NCBI RefSeq assembly: GCF_009769385.1
Contig: NZ_VKAB01000031.1
Span: 1-64,000, forward strand
DNA length: 64,000 nucleotides
From: Saccharothrix deserti
Lineage (GTDB): Bacteria; Actinomycetota; Actinomycetes; Mycobacteriales; Pseudonocardiaceae
Direction: 5' to 3'
Part shown: piece after piece, positions 38,853 to 47,841 of the stretch
How the letters are laid out: every line of letters starts with the position of its first letter
Position numbering within the stretch: position 1 is the stretch's first letter
Notes under the pieces: generated by a model
What the model saw: the letters and a program-made list of their open reading frames with translations, nothing else
What the model was told of the DNA's origin: nothing
Database searches by the model: none
Made by a program: the position numbers and the translations under genes

Positions 38853-41336
38853 ATGACTCTTACCGACCGGTTGCCGGCCTCCCCCGATCCCGACCTCCTC
38901 TACGACACCTTCGCCGAGTGGGCGCAGGAGCGGGGGCTGTCGTTGTACCCGGCGCAGCAGGAGGCGTTGATCGAGATCGTCTCCGGCTCGAACGTCATCC
39001 TCAGCACACCGACCGGCTCCGGTAAGAGCCTGGTCGCCATCGGTGCCCACTTCGCGGCGCTCGCGGAGGGCAAGCGGACCTTCTACACCGCGCCCATCAA
39101 GGCCCTGGTGTCGGAGAAGTTCTTCGCCCTGATCGACACGTTCGGCGCGGAGAACGTCGGCATGATGACCGGCGACGCCAGCGTCAACGAGACCGCGCCG
39201 ATCATCTGCTGCACCGCCGAGATCCTGGCCAACATCGCGCTGCGCGACGGGACGCAGGCCGACGTCGGCCAGGTCGTGATGGACGAGTTCCACTTCTACT
39301 CCGAGCCGGACCGCGGCTGGGCGTGGCAGGTGCCGCTGATCGAACTGCCGCAGGCGCAGTTCCTGCTGATGTCGGCGACGCTGGGCGACGTCGCGTTCTT
39401 CGAGAAGGACCTGACCCGCCGCACCGACCGCACGACCACGGTGGTCCGCTCCGCCGAACGCCCGGTCCCGCTGAACTTCCAGTACGTCACCACCCCGCTG
39501 CACGAGACGATCGAAGAGCTCCTGCACGGCCGCGAAGCGCCGATCTACGTCGTCCACTTCACCCAGGCGTCCGCGCTGGAACGCGCCCAGTCGCTGATGA
39601 GCGTGAACGTCGCCACCCGCGCCGAGAAGGACGCCATCGCGTCCATGATCGGCCGGTTCCGGTTCACCTCGGGCTTCGGCAAGACGCTGTCCCGGCTGGT
39701 GCGGCACGGTATCGGCGTGCACCACGCGGGGATGCTGCCGAAGTACCGGCGGCTGGTGGAGCAGTTGGCGCAGGCCGGCCTGCTGAAGGTCATCTGCGGC
39801 ACGGACACCCTCGGCGTCGGCATCAACGTGCCGATCCGCACGGTCGTGTTCACCGCGCTGTCGAAGTACGACGGCCAGCGCACCCGCCACCTCAAGGCGC
39901 GCGAGTTCCACCAGATCGCGGGCCGGGCGGGCCGGGCGGGCTACGACACCGTCGGCACGGTCGTGGTGCAGGCGCCCGACCACGTGGTGGAGAACGAGAA
40001 AGCGCTGGCCAAGGCGGGTGACGACCCGAAGAAGCGGCGCAAGGTGGTGCGCAAGAAGGCGCCCGAGGGTTTCGTGTCGTGGAGCGACCAGACGTTCGAG
40101 CGGCTGAAGAACGCCGAGCCGGAGGCGCTGACGTCCAGCTTCCAGGTCAGCCACGCCGTGCTGCTCAACGTGATCGGCAGGCCCGGCGACGCGTTCGGCG
40201 CGATGCGGCACCTGCTGGAGGACAACCACGAGGACCGGCCCGCGCAGCGCAGGCACATCCTGCGGGCCATCCAGATGTACCGGGGCCTGCTGGCCGCGGG
40301 CGTGGTGGAGCGGCAGAACGGCGACATCCGGCTCACCGTGGACCTCCAGGTGAACTTCGCGCTCAACCAGCCGCTGTCGCCGTTCGCGCTGGCCGCGATC
40401 GAACTGCTGGACCGGGAGTCGCCGAGCTACCCGCTCGACGTGCTGTCGGTGGTCGAGTCCACTCTGGACGACCCGCGCCAGGTGCTGTCCGCGCAGGAGC
40501 ACAAGGCGCGCGGCGAGGCCATCGGCGCGATGAAGTCCGAGGGCATCGAGTACGACCAGCGGATGGAGCTGCTGGAGGAGGTGACGTACCCGAAGCCGCT
40601 CTCCGAGCTGCTGGAGGCGGCGTTCACCACCTACCGGCGCGGGCACCCGTGGGTCGCCGACCACCACCTGTCGCCGAAGTCCGTGGTGCGGGACATGTTC
40701 GAGCGGGCGATGACGTTCGCCGAGTACGTGTCCTACTACCAGCTGGCGCGCTCCGAGGGCCTGGTGCTGCGGTACCTGGCCGACGCGTACAAGGCGCTGC
40801 GGCAGACTGTGCCCGAGGACGCCAAGACCGAGGAGCTGAGCGACCTCCAGGAGTGGCTGGGCGAGCTGGTCCGCCAGGTCGACTCCAGTCTCTTGGACGA
40901 GTGGGAGAAGCTGCGCAACCCCGCCGAAGAGGCGGCGGAGACGTCGCTGAGCGACACCCCGCCCGCGGTCACCGGCAACGTGCGGGCGTTCCGGGTGCTG
41001 GTGCGCAACGCGCTGTTCCGGCGGGTGGAGCTGGCGGCGCGGCGCAACTACTACGAGCTCGGCCAGCTGGACGGCGAGGCGGGCTGGACCGCCGAGGAGT
41101 ACCAGGACGCGCTGGAGCCGTACTTCGAGGAGCACGACGAGATCGGCATGGGCCCGGACGCGCGCGGCCCGGCGCTGCTGGTGATCACCCAGGAGCCGGG
41201 GCTCTGGCGGGTGCGGCAGATCTTCGACGACCCGGCGAAGGACCACGACTGGGGCCTCACCGCCGAGATCGACCTGGCCGAGTCCGACGAGATCGGCACG
41301 GCCGCGGTGCGGATCACCGAAGTCGGCAGGCTGTAG
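38853..41336 (+). CDS. DEAD/DEAH-box RNA helicase (DUF3516 type)
   Basis: An 827-residue superfamily 2 helicase of the Ski2-like group. Motif I is LSTPTGSGKSLVA, motif II VVMDEFHFYSEP (DEFH), motif III MSATLGD, and motif VI HQIAGRAGRAGYD. The long C-terminal half matches DUF3516, found in actinobacterial helicases of unknown role, probably in RNA or DNA metabolism. ATG at 38853 gives MTLTDRLPASPD; it has no Shine-Dalgarno but TATGCT lies 9 bases upstream, suggesting a leaderless or near-leaderless transcript. Confidence 0.93.
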   Translation: MTLTDRLPASPDPDLLYDTFAEWAQERGLSLYPAQQEALIEIVSGSNVILSTPTGSGKSLVAIGAHFAALAEGKRTFYTAPIKALVSEKFFALIDTFGAENVGMMTGDASVNETAPIICCTAEILANIALRDGTQADVGQVVMDEFHFYSEPDRGWAWQVPLIELPQAQFLLMSATLGDVAFFEKDLTRRTDRTTTVVRSAERPVPLNFQYVTTPLHETIEELLHGREAPIYVVHFTQASALERAQSLMSVNVATRAEKDAIASMIGRFRFTSGFGKTLSRLVRHGIGVHHAGMLPKYRRLVEQLAQAGLLKVICGTDTLGVGINVPIRTVVFTALSKYDGQRTRHLKAREFHQIAGRAGRAGYDTVGTVVVQAPDHVVENEKALAKAGDDPKKRRKVVRKKAPEGFVSWSDQTFERLKNAEPEALTSSFQVSHAVLLNVIGRPGDAFGAMRHLLEDNHEDRPAQRRHILRAIQMYRGLLAAGVVERQNGDIRLTVDLQVNFALNQPLSPFALAAIELLDRESPSYPLDVLSVVESTLDDPRQVLSAQEHKARGEAIGAMKSEGIEYDQRMELLEEVTYPKPLSELLEAAFTTYRRGHPWVADHHLSPKSVVRDMFERAMTFAEYVSYYQLARSEGLVLRYLADAYKALRQTVPEDAKTEELSDLQEWLGELVRQVDSSLLDEWEKLRNPAEEAAETSLSDTPPAVTGNVRAFRVLVRNALFRRVELAARRNYYELGQLDGEAGWTAEEYQDALEPYFEEHDEIGMGPDARGPALLVITQEPGLWRVRQIFDDPAKDHDWGLTAEIDLAESDEIGTAAVRITEVGRL

Positions 41337-41430
41337 GCGCCACCGGGGCCGTCGGGGCGGAGTCCATCCGGTGGTACTCCGGTGCGAACCGGGGTACCAG
41401 CATGTCAAGGTCGGGAGAGATCGGAGGCGG

Positions 41431-44379
41431 TTGACCCTGTCGCAGGACGAGTTCGGCGTGCTGGGGTCCCTCGTGGTCCGCCGGAACGGCCGTTCCGTCC
41501 CGGTCACCGCCGCCAAGCACCGCATCGTCCTGGCGACCCTGCTGCTGGGCGCGAACCGCTCGGTGCCCGCGAGCGACCTGATCCGCCGGGTGTGGGGCGA
41601 GACGCCGCCGGACCGCGCCGCGCAGACGCTGCCGGTGTACGTGATGCGGTTGCGGCGCACGCTCGGCGAGCCGCAGCTCATCCACACCACGCCGACCGGC
41701 TACCGGATCGACCTGCCGCCCGACGCGCTGGACCTGCACCGGTTCGAGGCGTTGGCCGACGAGGGTGCGGCGCTGGCCGCCGCCGAGGACTTCACGGCCG
41801 CCGCGGCGGTGTACGAACGGGCGCTGGAGTGCTGGCACGGACCGCCGCTGGCGGACGTGCCGTCGGAGTCGCTGCACGAGACGGAGGCGCCGAACCTCGC
41901 CGAGCAGCGGTTGCGGGTGATCTCCGAGCTGGCGGACGTGAAGCTGCGGCTGGGCCGGTGCGACGAGGTGATCGCGGACCTGCGCCGGCTGACCGCGCAG
42001 CACCCGTTGCGGGAGCGGTTCTGGTCGCAGCTGATGGTGGCGCTGTACCGGGTGGACCGGCAGGCCGACGCGCTGGACGCGTACCGGCAGGCGTCGACGG
42101 CGTTGGCGCGTGAGCTGGGCGTGGACCCGAGCGACTCGCTGCGCGCGGTGCACCACGCGATCCTCACCGGTGACCCGGCGCTGCACCAGCCGGCCGCGAG
42201 CAAGTGGGCGCCGGTGTCGCAGCTGCCCGCGCCGGTGGGCAACTTCGTGGGGCGCGGCGCGGAGCTGACCCGGGTGACCGGGCTGCTGACGCGTGCGCCG
42301 GCGACCGTGGTGGTGTGCGGGCCGCCTGGGGTGGGCAAGACGGCGTTCGCCATCTCGGTGGGGCACGCGGTGCGCGACCGGTACCCGGACGGTCAGCTGT
42401 ACGTGAACCTGCGCGGGCACTCCACGTCACCGCCGCTGTCGACGTCGGCCGTGCTGGCGCGGTTCCTGCGGGCGATGGACGTGCGGGCCGACCACATCCC
42501 GGTGGACGAGGAGGAGCTGGTCCGCGGCTACCGGGCCCGGCTGCGCGGACGGCGGGTGCTGATCACGCTGGACAACGCGGCGTCGGTCGACCAGGTGCTG
42601 CCGCTGCTGCCCGGCGACCCCGGCTGCTCGGTGGTGATCACCAGCCGCAACGAGCTGCGGCTGCCCGCCACGACGGTGCGGCTGGACGTGCTGCGCGGTG
42701 ACGAGGCGTGGAAGCTGCTGGCCCGGACACTCGGGCCGGAGGCGGCGGTGGCGGAGTTCGACGCGCTCGGCGAGCTGGCCCGGCTGTGCGGGTACCTGCC
42801 GCTGGCGCTGCGGATCGCGTTGGGGAACCTGGTCGGATCGCCGCACGCGGACATCGCGTCGTACGTGGAGGAGTTGCGCGGCGGTGACCGGCTGACCGCG
42901 CTGGCGGTGGACAACGACGACACGGCGGCGGTGCGGCGGGCGTTCGACCTGTCGTACGCGGCGTTGACGCCGGACGCGGCGCGGCTGTTCCGGCTGGCGG
43001 GGCTGATGCCGGGGCCGGATTTCAGCGTGTTCGGCGCGGCGGCGCTGCTGGACGCGCCGGAGGACGTGGCGCGCGGGCTGCTGGAGGACCTGGCGTCGGC
43101 GCACCTGGTGCAGCGGGTCGGGGTGGACCGGTTCGCGCTGCACGACCTGCTGCACGACTACGCGGCGGACCGGGCCGCGGCGGCGGACGAGGACGTGGAG
43201 TCGGCGCGGCGGCGGCTGTTCGACTGGTACCTGCGCACCGCGATCGAGGTCGGTGACGTGCTGTACCCGGAGCTCGGCGTGTCCGGGCCGCCCCGGATGA
43301 GCCCGGACGTGGCCAGGGCGTGGCTGGACGCGGAGCGGGCCAGCGTGCTGGCGGCGACCGAGCACTGCGCGGCGCACGGGCCGTTGCCGATGGCCTGGCA
43401 GCTGATCAACGCGGTGAGCGGGTACCTCGGGTCGCACGGGCACCACGTGGAGTTCCTGAGCGCCATCGACGCGGCGCTGGGCGCGGCCAGGACGGCCGGC
43501 GACCGCGACGCGGAGACGCGGATGCTGATGTGGCTGGCGACGGAGCACCGGAACCTGGGCAACCTGCGCGCGGCGCAGCGGTACATCCAGTCCAACCGGC
43601 CCTCCGAACGGGTGGAGTGGCTGCACGTCGGGCTGGTCGGGATCGTGCACATGGAGCTCGCCGACTTCCCGACCGCGCTCGCGTCGTTCGAGCGGATGAT
43701 GGAGCTGGGCGAGCGGGAAGGCGCCCTGCCGCACGTGCGGATCTCGGCGCTGGCCGGGCTCGGCGCGGTGCGGCTGATGCGCGGTGAGCTGGAGGCGGCC
43801 GAGGCGCTGCTGACGGAAGGGCTCGAACTGGCCCGCGCGGCGGACGGGGTGAACATCGAGGCCGCCTGCGCCGCGATACTCGGGCGGTGCCGCACGGCGG
43901 CCGGCGACTACCGGCAGGCGGTCGAGTTCCTGCGCCACGCGTTGGCCGCCTGGTACCGCAGCGGGGCGCGGCACTCACGAGCCGAGAACATGGCCCACCT
44001 GGCGGCGGCGCTGTGCCTCGACGGGGAGCACGCGGAGGCACTGCGGGCGGCCCAGCGGGCACTGGCGCTGGTGCAGGAGCTGGGCGGGAGTCCGCGGATC
44101 GAGTCGGAGGTGCACAACGCCCTGGGCCTGGTCCTGCGGCACCTCGGCGAACCCTCCCGCGCCGTGGCGGCCCACCTGCGCGCGCTGGAACTGGCCGCGT
44201 CGGCGGACTACCGCTACGGCGTGGTCCGGTCGCACGTCCACCTGATCCGCGCCCTGGCCGCCGACGGCCGCCACGCCGAAGCCCTCCACCACGCCCGCAC
44301 CGGCCACGACCTCGCCTCGAACAGCGGCTTCGGCGAGTTCGAACAGATGGCCGCCACCGCCCTGGCCGACCTGACGTGA
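41431..44379 (+). CDS. SARP-type regulator with NB-ARC and TPR domains (AfsR-like)
   Basis: A 982-residue regulator: OmpR-like winged helix (about 1-90), bacterial transcriptional activation domain (about 95-245), NB-ARC ATPase with Walker A CGPPGVGKTAFA and Walker B VLITLDNAA, and a C-terminal array of tetratricopeptide repeats (about 650-982). AfsR relatives activate secondary metabolism. The start is uncertain: TTG 41431 has GGGAGA ten bases upstream; the frame opens 20 codons earlier at 41371. No kinase or obvious target cluster adjoins it. Confidence 0.88.
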   Translation: MTLSQDEFGVLGSLVVRRNGRSVPVTAAKHRIVLATLLLGANRSVPASDLIRRVWGETPPDRAAQTLPVYVMRLRRTLGEPQLIHTTPTGYRIDLPPDALDLHRFEALADEGAALAAAEDFTAAAAVYERALECWHGPPLADVPSESLHETEAPNLAEQRLRVISELADVKLRLGRCDEVIADLRRLTAQHPLRERFWSQLMVALYRVDRQADALDAYRQASTALARELGVDPSDSLRAVHHAILTGDPALHQPAASKWAPVSQLPAPVGNFVGRGAELTRVTGLLTRAPATVVVCGPPGVGKTAFAISVGHAVRDRYPDGQLYVNLRGHSTSPPLSTSAVLARFLRAMDVRADHIPVDEEELVRGYRARLRGRRVLITLDNAASVDQVLPLLPGDPGCSVVITSRNELRLPATTVRLDVLRGDEAWKLLARTLGPEAAVAEFDALGELARLCGYLPLALRIALGNLVGSPHADIASYVEELRGGDRLTALAVDNDDTAAVRRAFDLSYAALTPDAARLFRLAGLMPGPDFSVFGAAALLDAPEDVARGLLEDLASAHLVQRVGVDRFALHDLLHDYAADRAAAADEDVESARRRLFDWYLRTAIEVGDVLYPELGVSGPPRMSPDVARAWLDAERASVLAATEHCAAHGPLPMAWQLINAVSGYLGSHGHHVEFLSAIDAALGAARTAGDRDAETRMLMWLATEHRNLGNLRAAQRYIQSNRPSERVEWLHVGLVGIVHMELADFPTALASFERMMELGEREGALPHVRISALAGLGAVRLMRGELEAAEALLTEGLELARAADGVNIEAACAAILGRCRTAAGDYRQAVEFLRHALAAWYRSGARHSRAENMAHLAAALCLDGEHAEALRAAQRALALVQELGGSPRIESEVHNALGLVLRHLGEPSRAVAAHLRALELAASADYRYGVVRSHVHLIRALAADGRHAEALHHARTGHDLASNSGFGEFEQMAATALADLT

Positions 44380-44555
44380 ACCATCCCCCGCGCGTCGACG
44401 TAATTGTGTGAAAATGCGGGCGGTGACCGGGGGGTGTCGTGGGTGTTTCGGTTTCGACTGCCAATTGAGACCACTCCTCCGGGTCGTTGACCTGCTCGTC
44501 GTGGAACGAGAGCATCGGGTTTCGATACTTCGACGGCTCACTTGTGGGGGATGTC

Positions 44556-44864
44556 ATGGATTCCGATCCGCACGTCGGCCTGGCGCGGATCGCGGACGTG
44601 ACGCCCCGCACTTCCGCCGAATTGGTCTCCGCGCTCACCGAGTTGGCCCGCATGGCGAACGAGTGGTCGGACGTGGTGCGCGGGTTGCAGGAACCGACCC
44701 GTCGGATGGTCGGCAGCGCGGCGGCGGCGTCCGTGTCGCTGGCCGCCCGCCGGGCCGAGGAGGCGTTCCTCGAACTGGAGATGACGCTCGGTGACGCGCA
44801 GGCGGCGCGGCGGTCATTGCCCTTGGCCACCCCGAAGGGTGAGGATAGGCGTCCGGTGGTCTAA
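44556..44864 (+). CDS. Small hypothetical alpha-helical protein
   Basis: A 102-residue protein, mostly predicted helix, with alanine- and arginine-rich heptad-like stretches (LVSALTELARMANEWSDVV; SLAARRAEEAFLELEMTL) and a basic end. ATG at 44556 has GGGGGA upstream. It is not recognised. It stands alone 177 bp after the SARP gene and 36 bp before the LytTR regulator gene. Confidence 0.65.
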   Translation: MDSDPHVGLARIADVTPRTSAELVSALTELARMANEWSDVVRGLQEPTRRMVGSAAAASVSLAARRAEEAFLELEMTLGDAQAARRSLPLATPKGEDRRPVV

Positions 44865-44900
44865 TCGCCGACGCTGCCGACCACACCGCATTGGAACTCC

Positions 44901-45740
44901 ATGACCTCAGGACTTCCCTGCCCTCTCTGCGAGGGCCCGGAGCGCCGTGGGGCGCTTGAGCGCACGCTGCGGGTGCTCGCCGTGGACGACGAGGCCCCCG
45001 CGCTCGAAGACCTCGTCTACCTGCTCCGCTCCGATCCGCGTGTCGCCCACGTCGAGGGGGTCACGGACGCCACCAAGGCGTTGCGGACCCTGCACCGGGC
45101 CATGGACGCCGGCCAGCCGGTCGACGCCGTGTTCCTCGACATCCGGATGCCCGGACTGGACGGGCTGGACCTCGCCCGCGTGCTGTCCCGGTTCGCCCAG
45201 CCGCCGCGCATTGTTTTCGTCACCGCGCACCAGGAACCGGCGGTCGAGGCTTTCGAACTGAAAGCGCTCGATTACCTGCTCAAGCCCGTTCGGGCGGAGC
45301 GGTTGGCCGAGTCGGTGCACCGGATCGTGCACGAAGTGCTCGATTCGAAGACGGTGGAACCGACCACGACCGCGCCGGCCGAGAAAACCCCCGATGTGGG
45401 TGACGAGGTCATTCCGGTCGAACTCGGGGGCATCACCCGGTTCATCCGCCTGGCCGACATCCGGTACGTCGAGGCGCACGGTGATTACGCCCGCCTGCAC
45501 ACGGCGACCGGGAGTGGATTGGTACGCGCCGCGCTCAACGGGTTGGAAGAGCGGTGGCGGTCCGCCGGGTTCGTGCGCATCCACCGCAGTCACCTCGTGT
45601 CACTCGGGCACATCGACGAACTGCGGCTGGAGGACGGCCACCTGAGCGTCAACATCGGCGGCGCGGTGCTACCGGTCAGCCGGCGGCACGCCCGGCACCT
45701 CCGGCAACTGCTGGTGCGCCGCAACCGGCAGCCGTCGTGA
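44901..45740 (+). CDS. LytTR-family response regulator
   Basis: A 279-residue two-component regulator. The receiver domain (about 23-140) has the phospho-acceptor D80 in VFLDIRMPGLDG and acidic pair VDDE. The LytTR DNA-binding domain (about 170-275) shows DIRYVEAHGDYARLHT and FVRIHRSHLVSL. It begins at ATG 44901; about 20 extra residues with CPLC precede the receiver, so a later start is possible. Its stop overlaps the next start and its partner kinase is three genes downstream in the same unit. Confidence 0.92.
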   Translation: MTSGLPCPLCEGPERRGALERTLRVLAVDDEAPALEDLVYLLRSDPRVAHVEGVTDATKALRTLHRAMDAGQPVDAVFLDIRMPGLDGLDLARVLSRFAQPPRIVFVTAHQEPAVEAFELKALDYLLKPVRAERLAESVHRIVHEVLDSKTVEPTTTAPAEKTPDVGDEVIPVELGGITRFIRLADIRYVEAHGDYARLHTATGSGLVRAALNGLEERWRSAGFVRIHRSHLVSLGHIDELRLEDGHLSVNIGGAVLPVSRRHARHLRQLLVRRNRQPS

Positions 45741-46123
45741 CCTCCCCGCAGCGCCCCCACACCCAACGGGTGGTGGTGACGAGCCCGCGCACCCGCGCGC
45801 CGCGCGCTCCCCGCCCGTACCCCGCGTCGCGGGAGATCGACGAGCAGAGCGAGTTGGGCGCGGTCTACATGCGGTCGCTGATCCGGACGCAGCGGCGGCT
45901 CGGGCTGCTGCTGTGCGCGGTGGTGTGCGGGAGCGTCGCGGCCCTGCCGCTGGTGTTCACGCTCGCGCCGTCCGTCGCCGCCGAACGGCTCCTGGGCCTG
46001 CCGCTGCCGTGGCTGCTGCTGGGCTTCCTGGTGTTCCCCGTGTTCGTGCTCGCGGGCTGGTTCTACGTGCGCCAGGCCGAGCGCGGCGAGCGGGAGTTCG
46101 CGGAACTCGTGGAGCGTTCGTGA
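45737..46123 (+). CDS. Small two-TM membrane protein (DUF485-like)
   Basis: A 128-residue protein with a basic, Pro/Arg-rich N-terminus (about 1-50) and two membrane helices (about 57-78 and 89-110). It resembles DUF485/YjcH proteins that accompany ActP-type symporters. GTG start overlaps the regulator stop and its own stop overlaps the symporter start. It probably assists the symporter. Confidence 0.85.
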   Translation: MTSPQRPHTQRVVVTSPRTRAPRAPRPYPASREIDEQSELGAVYMRSLIRTQRRLGLLLCAVVCGSVAALPLVFTLAPSVAAERLLGLPLPWLLLGFLVFPVFVLAGWFYVRQAERGEREFAELVERS

Positions 46124-47841
46124 GCAGTACGTACGGCATCATCGCGGTGTTGGTGGTCGCGGTCGGCACGATGTTGGTGGGCACGTACGGGCTGCGGATC
46201 TCGCGGACGACGTCCGACTTCTTCGTCGCCTCGCGCACCGTGTCGCCGTGGTGGAACGCGTCGGCGATCGGGGGCGAGTACCTGTCGGCGGCGTCGTTCG
46301 TCGGCATCGCCGGGCTGATCTTCGCGCACGGACCGGACATGCTGTGGTTCCCGGTCGGCTACACGGCGGGCTACCTGGTGCTGCTCGCGCTGGTCGCCGC
46401 TCCCCTGCGGCGCAGCGGCGCGTACACGCTGCCGGACTTCGCCGAGGCGCGGTTCGCGTCGCCGGCGGTGCGGGCGGTGGCGAGCATGTTCGCGCTGGGC
46501 ATCGGGTGGCTGTACCTGTTGCCGCAGTTGCAGGGCGCCGGGCTGACGTTGAACACGGTGACGGGCGCGCCGAACTGGGTGGGCGCGCTGGTGGTCGCGG
46601 TCGTGGTGACGATCAACGTGATCTCCGGCGGGATGCGCAGCATCACGTTCGTGCAGGCGTTCCAGTACTGGCTCAAGCTGACCGCGATCGCGGTGCCGGT
46701 GGTGTTCCTGGTGATGGCCTGGCACGCGCACGGCGCGCGTGACCTGAGCGGGCCGCAGCTGCCCGAGTTCCCGGAGCAGACCACGGTCACCTTCGACAGC
46801 GACACGAACTTCCAGGTGTCGGAGCCCACGGGCTACACCGGTTCGGGCCTGGTGGACGGGCAGCGGGTCGACGGCGGCGCCGAGTTGACGGCGGGCGACC
46901 ACACCGTGGCCGCCGGGTCCCGGCTCACGTTCCCCGAGGGCGCGGTCGTGCCGCACGTGGTGTCGATCCCGTCGAACACCAACGACGTGTGGGCGCTGCC
47001 CATGCGCGGCGGCGAGCGATTCCCCTTGTACGCGGTGTATTCGCTGATCATCGCCACGTTCCTGGGCACCATGGGCCTGCCCCACGTGATCGTGCGCTTC
47101 TACACCAACCCGAACGGCCGCGCGGCGCGGCGGACCACGTTGATCGTGTTGGGGCTGCTGGGCGTCTTCTACCTGATGCCACCGATCTACGGCGCGCTCG
47201 GTCGCCTGTACACACCCGAGCTGCTGATGACCGGCGACACGGACGCCGTGGTGCTGGTGCTGCCGAGCCGGATGATCGACGGGCTGGGCGGGCAGTTGCT
47301 CGGCGCGCTGGTGGCCGGTGGGGCGTTCGCCGCGTTCCTGTCCACGTCGTCCGGGCTGATGGTGTCGCTGGCGGGTGTGCTGAGCCGGGACGTGCTGCGG
47401 TTGCGCGGTGTGCGCGGGTTCCGGGTGTCGACGGTGCTGGCCGTGCTGGTGCCGTTGGGCATGACGTTGCTGGTGGGCAAGGTGCCGGTGGCGGACATGG
47501 TGGGCCTGGCGTTCGCGGTGGCCGCGTCGTCGCTGTGCCCGTTGCTGGTGCTGGGCATCTGGAGCACCCGCATCACCACGGTCGGCGCGGTCGCCGGGAT
47601 GGTCGCCGGCGGTCTGCCCGCGCTGGTGGCCGGTCTGGTGACGATCAGCGCCGGTGGCCGCGGCGAGTGGTACCACGTGTTCCTGGCCCGGCCCGCCGCG
47701 TGGACCGTGCCGTTGGGCTTCGTCGTGATGTACGTGGTGTCGCTGCTGACGCCGCGCAAGGTGCCGCCGGGGGTGAACCACGTCATGGTGCGCTTGCACG
47801 CGCCGGAGAACCTGGGTCTGCGCAGTCAGGACCGGTTGTGA
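46120..47841 (+). CDS. Sodium:solute symporter (ActP-like)
   Basis: A 573-residue SSS-family transporter with about 13 membrane helices. Family features include SPWWNASAIGGEYLSAASF (helix 1), PHVIVRFYTNPNGRAARR and AFLSTSSGLMVSLAGV. A long extracellular loop (about residues 215-290) is an insertion with beta-rich, Thr/Val content. ActP relatives carry acetate or similar monocarboxylates; the substrate here is unproven. GTG start overlaps the DUF485-like gene stop. Confidence 0.9.
   Translation: MSSTYGIIAVLVVAVGTMLVGTYGLRISRTTSDFFVASRTVSPWWNASAIGGEYLSAASFVGIAGLIFAHGPDMLWFPVGYTAGYLVLLALVAAPLRRSGAYTLPDFAEARFASPAVRAVASMFALGIGWLYLLPQLQGAGLTLNTVTGAPNWVGALVVAVVVTINVISGGMRSITFVQAFQYWLKLTAIAVPVVFLVMAWHAHGARDLSGPQLPEFPEQTTVTFDSDTNFQVSEPTGYTGSGLVDGQRVDGGAELTAGDHTVAAGSRLTFPEGAVVPHVVSIPSNTNDVWALPMRGGERFPLYAVYSLIIATFLGTMGLPHVIVRFYTNPNGRAARRTTLIVLGLLGVFYLMPPIYGALGRLYTPELLMTGDTDAVVLVLPSRMIDGLGGQLLGALVAGGAFAAFLSTSSGLMVSLAGVLSRDVLRLRGVRGFRVSTVLAVLVPLGMTLLVGKVPVADMVGLAFAVAASSLCPLLVLGIWSTRITTVGAVAGMVAGGLPALVAGLVTISAGGRGEWYHVFLARPAAWTVPLGFVVMYVVSLLTPRKVPPGVNHVMVRLHAPENLGLRSQDRL

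Noticed and set aside
38526-41690. 1054-codon open frame on the minus strand
   Set aside because: Antisense to the helicase gene, whose motifs are clear; composition is typical of shadow frames.
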